A stretch of 64,000 bases of DNA, from assembly GCA_023415055.1 (NCBI GenBank), contig JAEZLZ010000140.1, positions 51,198 through 115,197 on the forward strand, read 5' to 3'. Below, piece by piece: positions 34,121 to 43,805 of this stretch. Numbering within the stretch: the first letter of the stretch is position 1; each line of letters opens with the position of its first letter. The stretch comes from Bacillota bacterium. GTDB taxonomy: Bacteria > Bacillota > Clostridia > Lachnospirales > Lachnospiraceae. The position numbers and the translations under genes were made by a program. The notes beneath the pieces are model-generated. The model was given only the letters and a program-made list of their open reading frames with translations, was not told the DNA's origin and made no database searches.

Positions 34121-35479
34121 ATGAAATTAAGAAAAGTATTAGCATGTATTTTGATGTTGGCAATGACAATGTCACTCTTAGCTTGTGCAAAAAGCGGTAG
34201 TGAGCCGGCAGGTAATACGAATACTCCAACCACTACACCTGAAAAGGAAGCAGCTCAACCAACTGAAGCTGCGGATGCTGAGCAGAGCACAGAGGCTTCC
34301 GGAGATGCTTTGACAGTAGCAATATGGGATACCAATCAAGAGCCCGGGCTCACAAAGATTTTAGCTGATTTTACAGCAGAAACCGGAATTAAAGCTGAGA
34401 TTCAGGTTACTCCCTGGGATCAGTACTGGACCATGCTGGAAGCAGGTGCCACAGGCGGAAGTCTTCCGGATGTCTTCTGGATGCACTCCAATGAAATAGC
34501 TAAATATTCTGAATATGGAATGTTACTTGACTTAACTGACAGAATTGCAAAAAGTGATAAAATTGATCTCTCCAAATTCCCGGAAGATATCGTAAATATC
34601 TACAAATGGGAAGGAAAAACACAATATGCAGTTCCAAAGGATATTGATACCATTGCATTATGGTACAACAAGACTATGTTTGATGAGGCAGGTCTTGCAT
34701 ATCCTGATGACACCTGGACATGGGATACCTTTAGAGATGCTTGTCAGAAGCTTACAAAAGCAGATGGAAGTCAGTACGGATTTTCACTGAAGCCAAGCAA
34801 TGGTCAGGCAGGATGGTACAATATGGTTTATGATATGGGCGGAACCATTATAACGGATGATAAGAAAGCTTCCGGATTTGATCAGGCAGGTACAATTAAA
34901 GCTGTAAACTTTGCTGCAAGCTTAGCAAAGGATGGTTTTATGCCAAGCTATGATGTAATATCTGAGAATGATGAAGCTGCATTATTAGCTGCAGGTAAAG
35001 TTGCTATGGTTACACAGGGTTCTTGGATGCTTGCATTTCTTTGCAATGATGATTATGTAAAAGCAAATTGTGATGTTGCAGTATTACCGAAGGATGCGAC
35101 TACAGGTAGAAGAGCATCAATTTATAATGGATTAGGCTGGGCAGCAGATGCTAAGACAGATAGACCGGATGATGCATGGGCGCTGATCGAATACTTAGGT
35201 TCCCAGAAAGCACAGCAAAAGCAATCAGATTTAGGTATCGTTATCTCGGCATATGAAGGAACAGTATCTAACTGGACAGCAGCTTATCCTAACTTTAATG
35301 TTCAGGCATACCTGGATATGATGAAGGATCTGGTAATCAGACCCTATTCAAAGACAACCGTTACATGGGAAAATATGATCAATGAAAAACTGGTAGATGC
35401 ATGGACCGGCACAAAATCAGTGGAAGATGTCTGCGCAGACATTACATCTGAAATGAACGCTAGCTTGGCAACAGAATAA
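34121..35479 (+). CDS. ABC transporter sugar-binding lipoprotein
   Basis: 452 residues. Lipoprotein signal MKLRKVLACILMLAMTMSLL with lipobox LLAC (Cys22), then a Thr/Glu-rich linker, then a family-1 extracellular solute-binding domain: LTVAIWDTNQEPGLTKILAD, GSLPDVFWMHSNEIAKY, TWTWDTFRDACQKLT and the C-terminal VTWENMINEKLVDAWTGTKS. It binds the sugar outside the cell for the two permeases downstream. GGAGG lies 8 bases before the ATG. Given the GH36 enzyme in the operon, the ligand is probably an alpha-galactoside such as raffinose or melibiose. Confidence 0.9.
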   Translation: MKLRKVLACILMLAMTMSLLACAKSGSEPAGNTNTPTTTPEKEAAQPTEAADAEQSTEASGDALTVAIWDTNQEPGLTKILADFTAETGIKAEIQVTPWDQYWTMLEAGATGGSLPDVFWMHSNEIAKYSEYGMLLDLTDRIAKSDKIDLSKFPEDIVNIYKWEGKTQYAVPKDIDTIALWYNKTMFDEAGLAYPDDTWTWDTFRDACQKLTKADGSQYGFSLKPSNGQAGWYNMVYDMGGTIITDDKKASGFDQAGTIKAVNFAASLAKDGFMPSYDVISENDEAALLAAGKVAMVTQGSWMLAFLCNDDYVKANCDVAVLPKDATTGRRASIYNGLGWAADAKTDRPDDAWALIEYLGSQKAQQKQSDLGIVISAYEGTVSNWTAAYPNFNVQAYLDMMKDLVIRPYSKTTVTWENMINEKLVDAWTGTKSVEDVCADITSEMNASLATE

Positions 35480-35494
35480 TTAAATTAAAACTAC

Positions 35495-35543
35495 TATGGC
35501 AGACCTCGTCCGAGTAATCAGTAGGTGAGCGTCTGCCATTTTT
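35495..35543 (+). terminator. Intercistronic terminator/attenuator after the binding protein
   Basis: ATGGCAGAC (35495-35503) pairs with GTCTGCCAT (35531-35539), followed by TTTT. Placed between the binding-protein gene and the permeases, it would lower permease expression relative to the binding protein. Confidence 0.7.
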
Positions 35544-35568
35544 AAAATGCTAAGAGAGGGATGATAGG

Positions 35569-36480
35569 ATGCCAAAAAAAGTAAAATTAAAGAAAACTAA
35601 GCAAAACAGAAATGAGTTCTTCTGGGGATGGCTATTTATTCTGCCAACCGTATTCGGTTTGCTTGTTCTCAACATTATTCCTATTTTTCAAACCATTTAT
35701 CAAAGCTTCTTTAAGACAGGGGCATTCGGAAAGGGTAATATTTTTGTAGGTCTGGACAATTATAAAAAACTGATAGCTGACGACAGTATCTGGCAGGCAT
35801 TGATCAATACATTTAAGTATGCAATTGTGGAGGTGCCTCTTTCTATTGCTATTGCAATTGTCTTGGCTGTGTTTTTAAATCGTAAAATGAGAGGACGTAC
35901 CTTGTTCCGTACGATATATTTTCTGCCGATGGTAGCAGCTCCAGCAGCAGTAGCTATGGTTTGGAGATGGTTATATAATTCGGAATTCGGCTTGCTCAAT
36001 CATCTGTTGAATTCGATCGGATTAAGTTCGGTTAACTGGATATCAAATCCAAAATTTGGATTTGTTTCTATTGCAATGGTAGGAGTATGGTCTGTAATTG
36101 GTTATAATATGGTTCTTTTCTTAGCAGGTCTTCAGGAAATCCCGCATGATTATTATGAGGCTGCTGAGATCGATGGAGCAAGCGGTATCAGAGAATTTTT
36201 CTCCATAACACTGCCGTTAATCTCATCAACCATGTTTTTCGTAACGGTTACAAGAATCATAAGTGCTTTACAGGTATTCGATTCAATATTTATGATGATG
36301 GACAGAACAAACCAGGCACTCCCGAAAACTCAGTCTCTGGTATACTTATTTTATCGCTATTCCTTTGTTGAATCAAATAAGGGTTATGGCTCTGCAATTG
36401 TAATGTTGCTTCTTTTGGTAATTATGATTGTAACCATAATACAGATGAAGCTTCAGAAAAAATGGGTAAACTATAACTAG
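35569..36480 (+). CDS. ABC sugar permease, MalF/UgpA type
   Basis: 303 residues, six membrane segments after a basic start (KKVKLKKTKQNRNEFFW). The ATPase-contact loop EAA motif is YYEAAEIDGASGIREFFSI (near 204-222). FLPMVAAPAAVAMVWRWLYN is the typical membrane segment of this group. It pairs with the MalG-type gene 14 bases downstream. No dedicated ATPase is encoded here, which is usual: a shared MsmK-type ATPase elsewhere probably energises it. Confidence 0.93.
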   Translation: MPKKVKLKKTKQNRNEFFWGWLFILPTVFGLLVLNIIPIFQTIYQSFFKTGAFGKGNIFVGLDNYKKLIADDSIWQALINTFKYAIVEVPLSIAIAIVLAVFLNRKMRGRTLFRTIYFLPMVAAPAAVAMVWRWLYNSEFGLLNHLLNSIGLSSVNWISNPKFGFVSIAMVGVWSVIGYNMVLFLAGLQEIPHDYYEAAEIDGASGIREFFSITLPLISSTMFFVTVTRIISALQVFDSIFMMMDRTNQALPKTQSLVYLFYRYSFVESNKGYGSAIVMLLLLVIMIVTIIQMKLQKKWVNYN

Positions 36481-36494
36481 GGGGGAGAAAACAG

Positions 36495-37319
36495 ATGAAT
36501 AAAAAAATCAGCAGTATTGTCATTTACATAATATTAATTATAGGCGCTGTTACGATGCTTGTTCCCTTCCTTTGGATGATTCTGACCTCTTTTAAGACAA
36601 TTTCAGAATCTACACAGATGAATCCATTTATCATCTTTCCGTCAAAATGGAGAACGGATGCGTTTACCTCTGTGCTAAGCAAGATGGATTTTGGAAAATT
36701 ATATTTAAATACGCTGCTTTTAATCGTGGGCCGTGTGGTCTGTGCGGTTCTCACCTCCGTTATGGCAGGTTATGCATTTGGTCGACTGACATTTAAAGGT
36801 CGGGATTTTGCTTTTGCTTTAGTGTTATTCCAGATGATGGTACCCTCTCAGATCTTTATTATTCCGCAGTATCTGATGGTAAGCAGGCTAGGGATGCTAA
36901 ATACACTCTTCGCACTGTTGTTTCCCGGATTAGTAACTGCATTTGGCACATTCCTTCTGAGACAATCCTTTATGAGTCTTCCTAAGGACTTGGAGGAGGC
37001 TGCAAGACTGGATGGATGTAATATTGGTCAGACATTTTTGTTTGTCATGGCTCCGCTGACGAAGTCATCTATGACAGCACTTGGAATCTTTACTGCGCTG
37101 TTTGCTTATAAGGATTTGATGTGGCCGTTGGTAGTAAATACAGAGCAAAGCACAATGCCCTTATCTTCAGCACTTGCTAAATTACAAGGACAATTTTCGG
37201 CAAACTATCCGGAGCTCATGGCAGCATCCTTGCTAGCATGTATTCCGATGATGGTGATTTATATTATTTTCCAGAAGCAATTTATTGAAGGAATTGCTAC
37301 TAGTGGAAGTAAATTATAG
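36495..37319 (+). CDS. ABC sugar permease, MalG/UgpE type
   Basis: 274 residues, six membrane segments. The start has IIGAVTMLVPFLWMILTSFK, the EAA loop is LEEAARLDGCNIGQTFLFV (near 164-182), and the protein ends FIEGIATSGSKL, the standard MalG-type tail. It sits between the MalF-type permease and the alpha-galactosidase. GGGGGAGA precedes the ATG. Confidence 0.93.
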   Translation: MNKKISSIVIYIILIIGAVTMLVPFLWMILTSFKTISESTQMNPFIIFPSKWRTDAFTSVLSKMDFGKLYLNTLLLIVGRVVCAVLTSVMAGYAFGRLTFKGRDFAFALVLFQMMVPSQIFIIPQYLMVSRLGMLNTLFALLFPGLVTAFGTFLLRQSFMSLPKDLEEAARLDGCNIGQTFLFVMAPLTKSSMTALGIFTALFAYKDLMWPLVVNTEQSTMPLSSALAKLQGQFSANYPELMAASLLACIPMMVIYIIFQKQFIEGIATSGSKL

Positions 37320-37350
37320 CATTCGAGGAACTTGAATAGTAGGAGGAACC

Positions 37351-39564
37351 ATGCCAATCATATATCATGAACAATCAAAGGAATTCCATATATTTAATCA
37401 AGAAATCAGTTACATCATAGAAATTATGGAGGATAACCAGCTAGGCAATCTTTATTATGGCAAGAAAGTCAGGGATAAGGAATCTTTCTCATATCTACAT
37501 GAGGAGCATATGCGACCATTGGGAGCGATTCATCGTCCTGCACCGTCAAAGCTTTGCTTGCAATATACGAAGCAGGAGTATCCCTCCTATGGTACGGGAG
37601 ATTTTCGCTATCCTGCCTTTGAAGTGAAACAGGAGAATGGCAGTAAAATCAGTAATTTTGAATATCGGAATCATTCGATTTACCAGGGAAAGAGGGGGAT
37701 CAGTCCACTTCCTGCTACCTATGTAGAGGAGGATTCAGAGGCTGCCAGTCTGGAAATTGAGCTTTATGATTCTTTGATTCAGATGAAATTGGTGCTGACT
37801 TACACTGTCTATGAGAATTTACCTATCATTACAAGAAACGCAAGGTTTACCTATCTGGGTACCGGTTCAGTGGTCTTAACAAAGGCAATGAGCGCAAGTA
37901 TTGATCTACCGGATATGGATTTTGAAATGGTACATTTATCCGGAGCATGGGCAAGAGAACGTTATGTGAAAAACAGAAAACTCGAGCAGGGAATTCAATC
38001 TATATACAGTATGCGTGGTGCAAGCAGTGTTGAACATAATCCGTTCCTGGCATTAAAGCGACCGCATACAACGGAAGAGGCAGGCGAGGTATACGGATTT
38101 AGTCTAGTATATAGTGGAAGCTTTTTAGCCCAGGTGGAAGTATGCACACATGATATGACAAGGGTGATGATGGGAATCCATCCGGATACGTTTGACTGGC
38201 CTATGAATTCGGGAGATGACTTCCAGACTCCGGAATTGGTTATGGTATATTCGAATCACGGGCTCAATAAGATGAGTCAGACACTTCACAAATTATATCG
38301 TACGCGATTAGTAAGGGGTGTTTGGAGGGACAAGGTTAGGCCGGTTCTTTTAAACAACTGGGAAGCTACCTATATGGATTTTGACGAAGAAGCGATTCTT
38401 AAGATTGCATCGAAGGCGAAAAGTGTTGGAGTTGAGCTATTTGTATTGGATGATGGCTGGTTTGGAAGTCGAAATGATGATACACAGGGGTTGGGAGACT
38501 GGTATCCTAACCTTGAGAAGCTGCCGAACGGAATCAGTGGCCTATCTGAAAAGATAGATGCCCTGGGTATGAAATTTGGTCTTTGGATTGAGCCGGAGAT
38601 GACGAATAAAAACAGTGATTTATATCGTTCTCATCCGGATTGGATCATATCGACCCCCGGACGTTTTGAGAGCTTAAGTCGTCAACAGCACGTTTTAGAT
38701 TTTTCCAGAAAGGAAGTAGTCGACTATATTTATGGTATGATTTCAAAGATCATACGGGAATCAAAGATATCATATATAAAATGGGATATGAACCGATACA
38801 TCACAGAATGCTATTCCAGGACAGCCTCAGCGAATGAGCAGGGAATGATAATGCATAAATATATCCTGGGAGTATATGACTTATATACCAGACTTACGAC
38901 AGAATTTCCTGGGATCCTATTCGAATCCTGCTCCAGTGGAGGTGGGCGCTTTGATCCGGGAATGCTGTACTTTTCACCTCAGGTTTGGTGCAGTGATGAC
39001 ACTGACGCCTATGAACGACTAAAGATACAATATGGAACCAGTTATGTTTACCCGATTTCCACCATTGGCGCCCATATATCAGCAGTACCGAACCATCAGC
39101 TGGATAGAATAACACCTCTTAAGACAAGAGGAAATGTAGCATTCTTTGGCGCATTTGGATATGAACTGGATCTGAATAAACTTGATGAAACAGAAATTGC
39201 TATGGTGAAGGAACAGATCCGCTACTTCAAAGAAAACCGGAAGTTAATACAACAAGGCGTATTTTATCGCCTGAAGAGTCCTTTTGAAGGAAATGATATA
39301 TCCTGGATTGTAGTATCCGAGGATCGTTCCCAAGCAATTGCAGGCTATTATCAGGGCTTGAATAAAGTAAATGCCGGTTGGCTGCGATTTAAGGTAACCG
39401 GACTTGATGCGGATACTTTATATGAAGTAACAAGCTTTGGAAGAACAAAGCAAGCTTATGGGGATGAATTGATGAACATAGGATTGCAAATTGATCGAAA
39501 GGATTTCACTCTTATCGGAGGAGATTTTGCTTCGGTATTGTTTGATATCCGGAAGTGCTTATAA
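37351..39564 (+). CDS. Alpha-galactosidase, GH36
   Basis: 737 residues, the length of bacterial GH36 tetrameric enzymes (AgaA/RafA). An N-terminal beta-supersandwich (to about 320) precedes the TIM barrel: FVLDDGWFGSRNDD (365-378), FGLWIEPEMTN, the nucleophile in IKWDMNR (Asp479), ESCSSGGGRFDPGML and the acid/base in WCSDDTDAYER (Asp549). There is no signal peptide, so it cleaves imported raffinose or melibiose in the cytosol. It is the last gene of the operon and is followed by a strong terminator. Confidence 0.95.
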   Translation: MPIIYHEQSKEFHIFNQEISYIIEIMEDNQLGNLYYGKKVRDKESFSYLHEEHMRPLGAIHRPAPSKLCLQYTKQEYPSYGTGDFRYPAFEVKQENGSKISNFEYRNHSIYQGKRGISPLPATYVEEDSEAASLEIELYDSLIQMKLVLTYTVYENLPIITRNARFTYLGTGSVVLTKAMSASIDLPDMDFEMVHLSGAWARERYVKNRKLEQGIQSIYSMRGASSVEHNPFLALKRPHTTEEAGEVYGFSLVYSGSFLAQVEVCTHDMTRVMMGIHPDTFDWPMNSGDDFQTPELVMVYSNHGLNKMSQTLHKLYRTRLVRGVWRDKVRPVLLNNWEATYMDFDEEAILKIASKAKSVGVELFVLDDGWFGSRNDDTQGLGDWYPNLEKLPNGISGLSEKIDALGMKFGLWIEPEMTNKNSDLYRSHPDWIISTPGRFESLSRQQHVLDFSRKEVVDYIYGMISKIIRESKISYIKWDMNRYITECYSRTASANEQGMIMHKYILGVYDLYTRLTTEFPGILFESCSSGGGRFDPGMLYFSPQVWCSDDTDAYERLKIQYGTSYVYPISTIGAHISAVPNHQLDRITPLKTRGNVAFFGAFGYELDLNKLDETEIAMVKEQIRYFKENRKLIQQGVFYRLKSPFEGNDISWIVVSEDRSQAIAGYYQGLNKVNAGWLRFKVTGLDADTLYEVTSFGRTKQAYGDELMNIGLQIDRKDFTLIGGDFASVLFDIRKCL

Positions 39565-39596
39565 TCAAGAGAACAGCCAATTCTGAAGTATATATT

Positions 39597-39636
39597 AGAG
39601 AAAGGCCTGCCACTTCACGGTTGCAGGCCTTTCTCT
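39597..39636 (+). terminator. Strong terminator between convergent genes
   Basis: AGAGAAAGGCCTGC pairs without mismatch with GCAGGCCTTTCTCT, a 14-bp stem. Being symmetrical, it can serve both the alpha-galactosidase operon and the convergent L,D-transpeptidase gene. Confidence 0.8.
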
Positions 39637-39668
39637 GTCCCTTGTCTTAGCCTGAGACTTGAGGGCAG

Positions 39669-41069
39669 TCATTGCTGTTCCTCATAAATAATCACAGGAG
39701 TTCCTTCCTCAATATTTTGAAATACAATCTTTGCCAAATATAACGGGGCATTGACACACCCGTGAGTTCCATTTCTTAAATAGATATCTCCTCCAAAGCG
39801 GTATCTCCAAGAGGCATCGTGAAGACCAATGTTGCCGAAGAAGGGCATCCAGTAAGTCACTTTCGCCTCATAACCCGGACCGGTTAAGGTTGCTCCCTTT
39901 TGTTTATAATTCACCATGTAGACGCCGAGAACGGTAGCATTGCCCCTATTTGGATTCCCGGTGACTATAGATCCTTGAGTTATCATTTTTCCATTCTTAT
40001 AGAACCATAGATGCTGCCTTGAAATATTGATTTCTACATAGGTATTCCCTATTTCATTCCCCTCTCTGGAAAATGCCTTCTGCAAATAACTCGGTTCTTT
40101 TGTGGTTACATCCGCGTGTTTGATATGATTGATTAATGCTTCTGTCTCAGCATCACGGTTGATCTTCCAACCATAAAGTCCGCCTTGCAACTCAACTTTC
40201 TTACCGGTAGATGTTTGAAATTCTCGAACAATTCCAACAGTGTTGTACTTTTTACTTAATGCCTTAATATAAGCAGCAACTTCTTTGGTATTGATTACCA
40301 CCTCTAAATCCTCATTGATACTAAGCCATTGATGAATGGTAGTTCCATCCAATTGTTCGGTGATGTTTCCAAATTGATAAGTTATTTTAGTTGATACATA
40401 TTTGTTTAATTGATTTTTTGTTCCTAAAGCTTTCTCTGAACTCATGGTGTACTTTGGATTTTCATAGCAATGCATCAGATCTAAGTTCAATTGCCTTCTT
40501 CCCTCAGATATGTATTTATTTATTGCTTTATTGAGTTGACTTTTGTTGATTTTATTTCCATTAATCTCTTTTACGATTTCATAGGAGCCATCAGAGTATT
40601 TAAAATCTGCATTATGAGGCTCTATGATTTTTTTATTGATACATTTTAATTGATTGATTCTGGTGTCTAATAAAACTGTATTATAATTGTATAGATCTTT
40701 GATATAATACCTCTTACTTTTAAATAAGGAACTCATCCACAAAAACGGATTTTGCATGTGCTTCAGCTTAGCGAAGGAATTGGCTTTACTATACCGCATA
40801 TCAATATCCTGACTTGTGATCACTTCTAATTCTCCATCGCGTTCTACTAACAGCAGTTCATATTTTTTTATATAATTACTAATGATACTTGATAGATCGC
40901 GGTGTGCATTTAATGATACATTTATGCCGTTTATTTCAGTATGAAAAAAGAAATGACTAAAAAAATATAATGAAATAAGTAAATAGATAACAATAGATGA
41001 AGTCGTTATAATTAGAAGGTTTCTTTTGATTTTTTTCTTACTAAACATCATGATTTTTATCTGCTTCAT
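39669..41069 (-). CDS. L,D-transpeptidase (YkuD) with peptidoglycan-binding repeats
   Basis: 466 residues. One membrane segment near 16-38 after a basic start anchors it with the rest outside. The middle holds two PG_binding_4-type domains (about 60-330), as in clostridial and enterococcal Ldt proteins. The C-terminal YkuD domain starts near 340 at YVEINISRQHLWFYKNG and has MPFFGNIGLHDASW and the catalytic GTHGCVNAP (Cys438, His436). It makes 3-3 cross-links in the cell wall or attaches proteins. It is transcribed alone toward the alpha-galactosidase operon. Confidence 0.92.
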   Translation of the reverse strand: MKQIKIMMFSKKKIKRNLLIITTSSIVIYLLISLYFFSHFFFHTEINGINVSLNAHRDLSSIISNYIKKYELLLVERDGELEVITSQDIDMRYSKANSFAKLKHMQNPFLWMSSLFKSKRYYIKDLYNYNTVLLDTRINQLKCINKKIIEPHNADFKYSDGSYEIVKEINGNKINKSQLNKAINKYISEGRRQLNLDLMHCYENPKYTMSSEKALGTKNQLNKYVSTKITYQFGNITEQLDGTTIHQWLSINEDLEVVINTKEVAAYIKALSKKYNTVGIVREFQTSTGKKVELQGGLYGWKINRDAETEALINHIKHADVTTKEPSYLQKAFSREGNEIGNTYVEINISRQHLWFYKNGKMITQGSIVTGNPNRGNATVLGVYMVNYKQKGATLTGPGYEAKVTYWMPFFGNIGLHDASWRYRFGGDIYLRNGTHGCVNAPLYLAKIVFQNIEEGTPVIIYEEQQ

Positions 41070-41145
41070 ATTGATTTACCTTCATATAATAAATAATAAC
41101 CACAGCATCTTATGCTTATGCTTTGCATTATAGAATTATTTGGTT

Positions 41146-42285
41146 CTATTGTTTTAAACAATTAATTAATCGGAATACCTGTTTTGCAGCCCGTTCCATG
41201 TTTATGGCGGCATTTTTTGAGTCTATGGCTTCCTCAAGTGTCATAATTGAGTTGACAATATCAAAGTAAGCGTCGATCCCCTCCTCATTACACTTATCCG
41301 CGTCCGCTGTCGTAGATCCTGCAAAAGCAAGAACAATCGCACCATACTTTTTGGCCAGCTTAGCTACACCAATCGGTGCTTTACCCATAGCTGTCTGAAA
41401 ATCAAGGCGACCCTCACCGGTAATAACGATATCAGCATCTTTCACATCATTTTCTAGAGCTATTTCTTTCAATATGATGTTAATACCTGATTCCAGGTTT
41501 GCATTCAAAAAGGTTATAAATGCATAACCCATTCCGCCGGCAGCACCTGTTCCGGGGACATTAGCATTATCTATTCCTAATGATTCGTATACACGATCGG
41601 AAAAATGTTTTATACCTTTGTCAAGTACTGTTACTATCTCAGGAGTGGCCCCTTTTTGAGGTCCATATATATAAGAAGCACCATTCGGCCCGTAGAGGGG
41701 ATTATTAACATCACAGGCGATGTTGAAGGAGCATTCCTGCAATTCAGCAAGGGCATGTTCGGTACTGATATATTCGATATCTACAACGGATTTGCCATCG
41801 GAACCAACTAATTGATGCTCCTTATTATAAAATTCAAACCCAAGAGCCTGTAACATTCCGATACCACAATCATTTGTGGCGCTGCCGCCGATTCCTATGA
41901 TAAACTTACGGCAGCCGTCATGAATCGCATCCTTAATGATTTCACCGACACCGTAGGTGGTTGTATTCATTGGATTTTTTAAAGGGTCAGGTACAAGAGT
42001 AATTCCCGCTGCAGCTGACATTTCAATTATTGCTGTTTTACTCTCTGGCAGCTGGCCATAGATGCAGTCGATCTTTTCGAACAAAGGTCCGGTAACAGTT
42101 ATCTTCTTAGTAATTCCGTTCATGCCTGCAATTAAAGCCTCTACTGTTCCTTCTCCACCGTCGGCTAAGGGTTTAATAACCACATCCGCATCGCATACTG
42201 AGAGGATACCTTTTTTTATGGCATTTGCTGCTTCGATTGAGGTTAAGCTTCCTTTTAATGAATCAATTGCTATAACTACTTTCAT
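41146..42285 (-). CDS. garK: Glycerate 2-kinase (GarK/GlxK family)
   Basis: 379 residues from the ATG at 42285, 9 bases after GGAGA; two more upstream starts are possible. Family landmarks: VVIAIDSLKGSLTSIEAANA at the start, PLADGGEGTVEAL (near 45), GIGGSATNDCGIGMLQALG (near 135), GAAGGMGYAF and DIVITGEGRLDFQTAMGKAP (near 290), LAFAGST. It phosphorylates glycerate to 2-phosphoglycerate, the last step of hexarate breakdown. It is next to the CdaR gene on the same strand. Confidence 0.93.
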   Translation of the reverse strand: MKVVIAIDSLKGSLTSIEAANAIKKGILSVCDADVVIKPLADGGEGTVEALIAGMNGITKKITVTGPLFEKIDCIYGQLPESKTAIIEMSAAAGITLVPDPLKNPMNTTTYGVGEIIKDAIHDGCRKFIIGIGGSATNDCGIGMLQALGFEFYNKEHQLVGSDGKSVVDIEYISTEHALAELQECSFNIACDVNNPLYGPNGASYIYGPQKGATPEIVTVLDKGIKHFSDRVYESLGIDNANVPGTGAAGGMGYAFITFLNANLESGINIILKEIALENDVKDADIVITGEGRLDFQTAMGKAPIGVAKLAKKYGAIVLAFAGSTTADADKCNEEGIDAYFDIVNSIMTLEEAIDSKNAAINMERAAKQVFRLINCLKQ

Positions 42286-42333
42286 CTGTCTCATCTCCAA
42301 ATTATTTATGATTAGTTCATTATGATAAAAATT

Positions 42334-42360
42334 ATTATATCATTGCAATAATGATATAAT
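42334..42360 (-). promoter_or_regulatory. Palindrome upstream of glycerate kinase
   Basis: ATTATATCATT and AATGATATAAT form a perfect 11-bp inverted repeat around GCAAT. On the reverse strand TTGCAA inside it can be the -35, with TCATAA 17 bases on as the -10. It is a likely operator, perhaps for CdaR. Confidence 0.45.
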
Positions 42361-42484
42361 TCAATAATAGCAATGATAGGAAGGAGAGTCTATGTTACAC
42401 AAAATAAAATTAGGCTCTAATTAGTGCAGATCTTTGTTCTCTATAACAGAGAGGATAGCAGAGTTATATATAATGTAGAAAAGC

Positions 42485-43546
42485 TTATGAAAAACTAATT
42501 GCAAGATATAAAACTACAGCATCATAAAAATTTCTAGCATCTAAATTTGTTTTCTTCTGTATTTTATTTAAACGGTATTGTACCGTATTTTTATGAAGAA
42601 ATAGCTTTTCGGCAGTATCCTTTATCGAAAAATTATGTTGAAAATAGACATCAAGTAATTGAAGGTCCTCTTGCACAAGCTGTGATAGAATCTTTTGCTT
42701 AAAATCAGATTTTACATTGGGATCAATGCTTTCGATTAAAAGCTGAATGTTTAGGTCTTCCGCAAAAGCAATTGCTTTATGGCTTTTTGTGGCGTGTTTC
42801 AGTACAGTTTTCGCATATTTATAGGAAATGTGAATGGATGAGATATCGACCAATGGGCCGATGCCTGCTTTTGCGTATGTTCCGTATACGTTTTCAAATG
42901 CCACATAATTTTTCATAATGGATTTATATTGCTTTTCGTCTAAAAAGGCAATAAATTCGTTTGGGTAGATATAGGTATAAATAACATGGCTCAACTGTGC
43001 GAAATAGTTTTTTATATCATTCTCGCCTTTTCTTGCGGATGATGAATCATATCTAATCAGCATAACGGTATATTTCTTTGATGAATCCATATCAAGCTCG
43101 TTGAGTAGTTTATCCTTATTAACTGTATCATTATAAAGAAGCGAGGTAATGGCATTCCGTATCATCTGTTGCTTTGTCTTAATCTGATATTCAAGTTGAG
43201 CCTCTTTGATAAAAACTTCAGTAATCTTCGTGATCAAAAACCCATACTTTTCCACTTCATCAGGACAACCAGTAATACCGATAACACCAATGGTAGTATC
43301 ATTTACTCGAATAGGATAGTTGATGCCCTCTTTTGTACCGGGATATAGATCATCCTTCGTTACCACTTTACTTTCCGAGCTATGAATGACAGCATACCCT
43401 GCCTGATGAAAAGTACCTATTCTGGAGCCGTCAGTACTGGCAATAATAATACCGTTTTGGTCAATTATATTGATATCTCTTTCAACGATATTTTTCACTG
43501 AATCAACGATGCATTGAGCCAGGCTGGTACTAAAAAAATTATCCAT
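42485..43546 (-). CDS. cdaR: CdaR family sugar-diacid regulator
   Basis: 353 residues. N-terminal diacid-recognition domain: ERDINIIDQNGIIIASTDGS, GTFHQAGYAVI and GINYPIRVNDTTIGVIGITG. Central GGDEF-like CdaR region to about 280. C-terminal PucR-type helix-turn-helix: LQLLDVYFQHNFSIKDTAEK, LFLHKNTVQYRLNKIQKKT. CdaR proteins activate glucarate, galactarate and glycerate genes on binding the diacid or glycerate, which fits the neighbouring enzymes. The ATG follows AAAGGA. Confidence 0.92.
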   Translation of the reverse strand: MDNFFSTSLAQCIVDSVKNIVERDINIIDQNGIIIASTDGSRIGTFHQAGYAVIHSSESKVVTKDDLYPGTKEGINYPIRVNDTTIGVIGITGCPDEVEKYGFLITKITEVFIKEAQLEYQIKTKQQMIRNAITSLLYNDTVNKDKLLNELDMDSSKKYTVMLIRYDSSSARKGENDIKNYFAQLSHVIYTYIYPNEFIAFLDEKQYKSIMKNYVAFENVYGTYAKAGIGPLVDISSIHISYKYAKTVLKHATKSHKAIAFAEDLNIQLLIESIDPNVKSDFKQKILSQLVQEDLQLLDVYFQHNFSIKDTAEKLFLHKNTVQYRLNKIQKKTNLDARNFYDAVVLYLAISFS

Positions 43547-43805
43547 TCAAAAAGTCCTTTCTAATCTATTCAAGTGATTCTATTTATTAGATTAATATAA
43601 CCCTAGTCTACCACAACATATTAATAAACAGAAGTGAAGCTGTTTGTAAAATTTCAGGATAATTATCCGGTCAGTTATAAGATTAATTAAGTCATTACTT
43701 AAATAGATAACTATGCTTTTCCATTGAAAAAGATTGAAATATGTACTATTTTATTGTTAGGAGTTATTAAGTATCATATGTCATAAATACGAAAAGGGAT
43801 AAGCT

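Noticed and set aside
42392..42424. Ten-codon frame behind a strong AGGAAGGAGAG site (MLHKIKLGSN)
   Set aside because: Too short to support as a gene; possibly a remnant of a lost gene, but no further similarity was seen.
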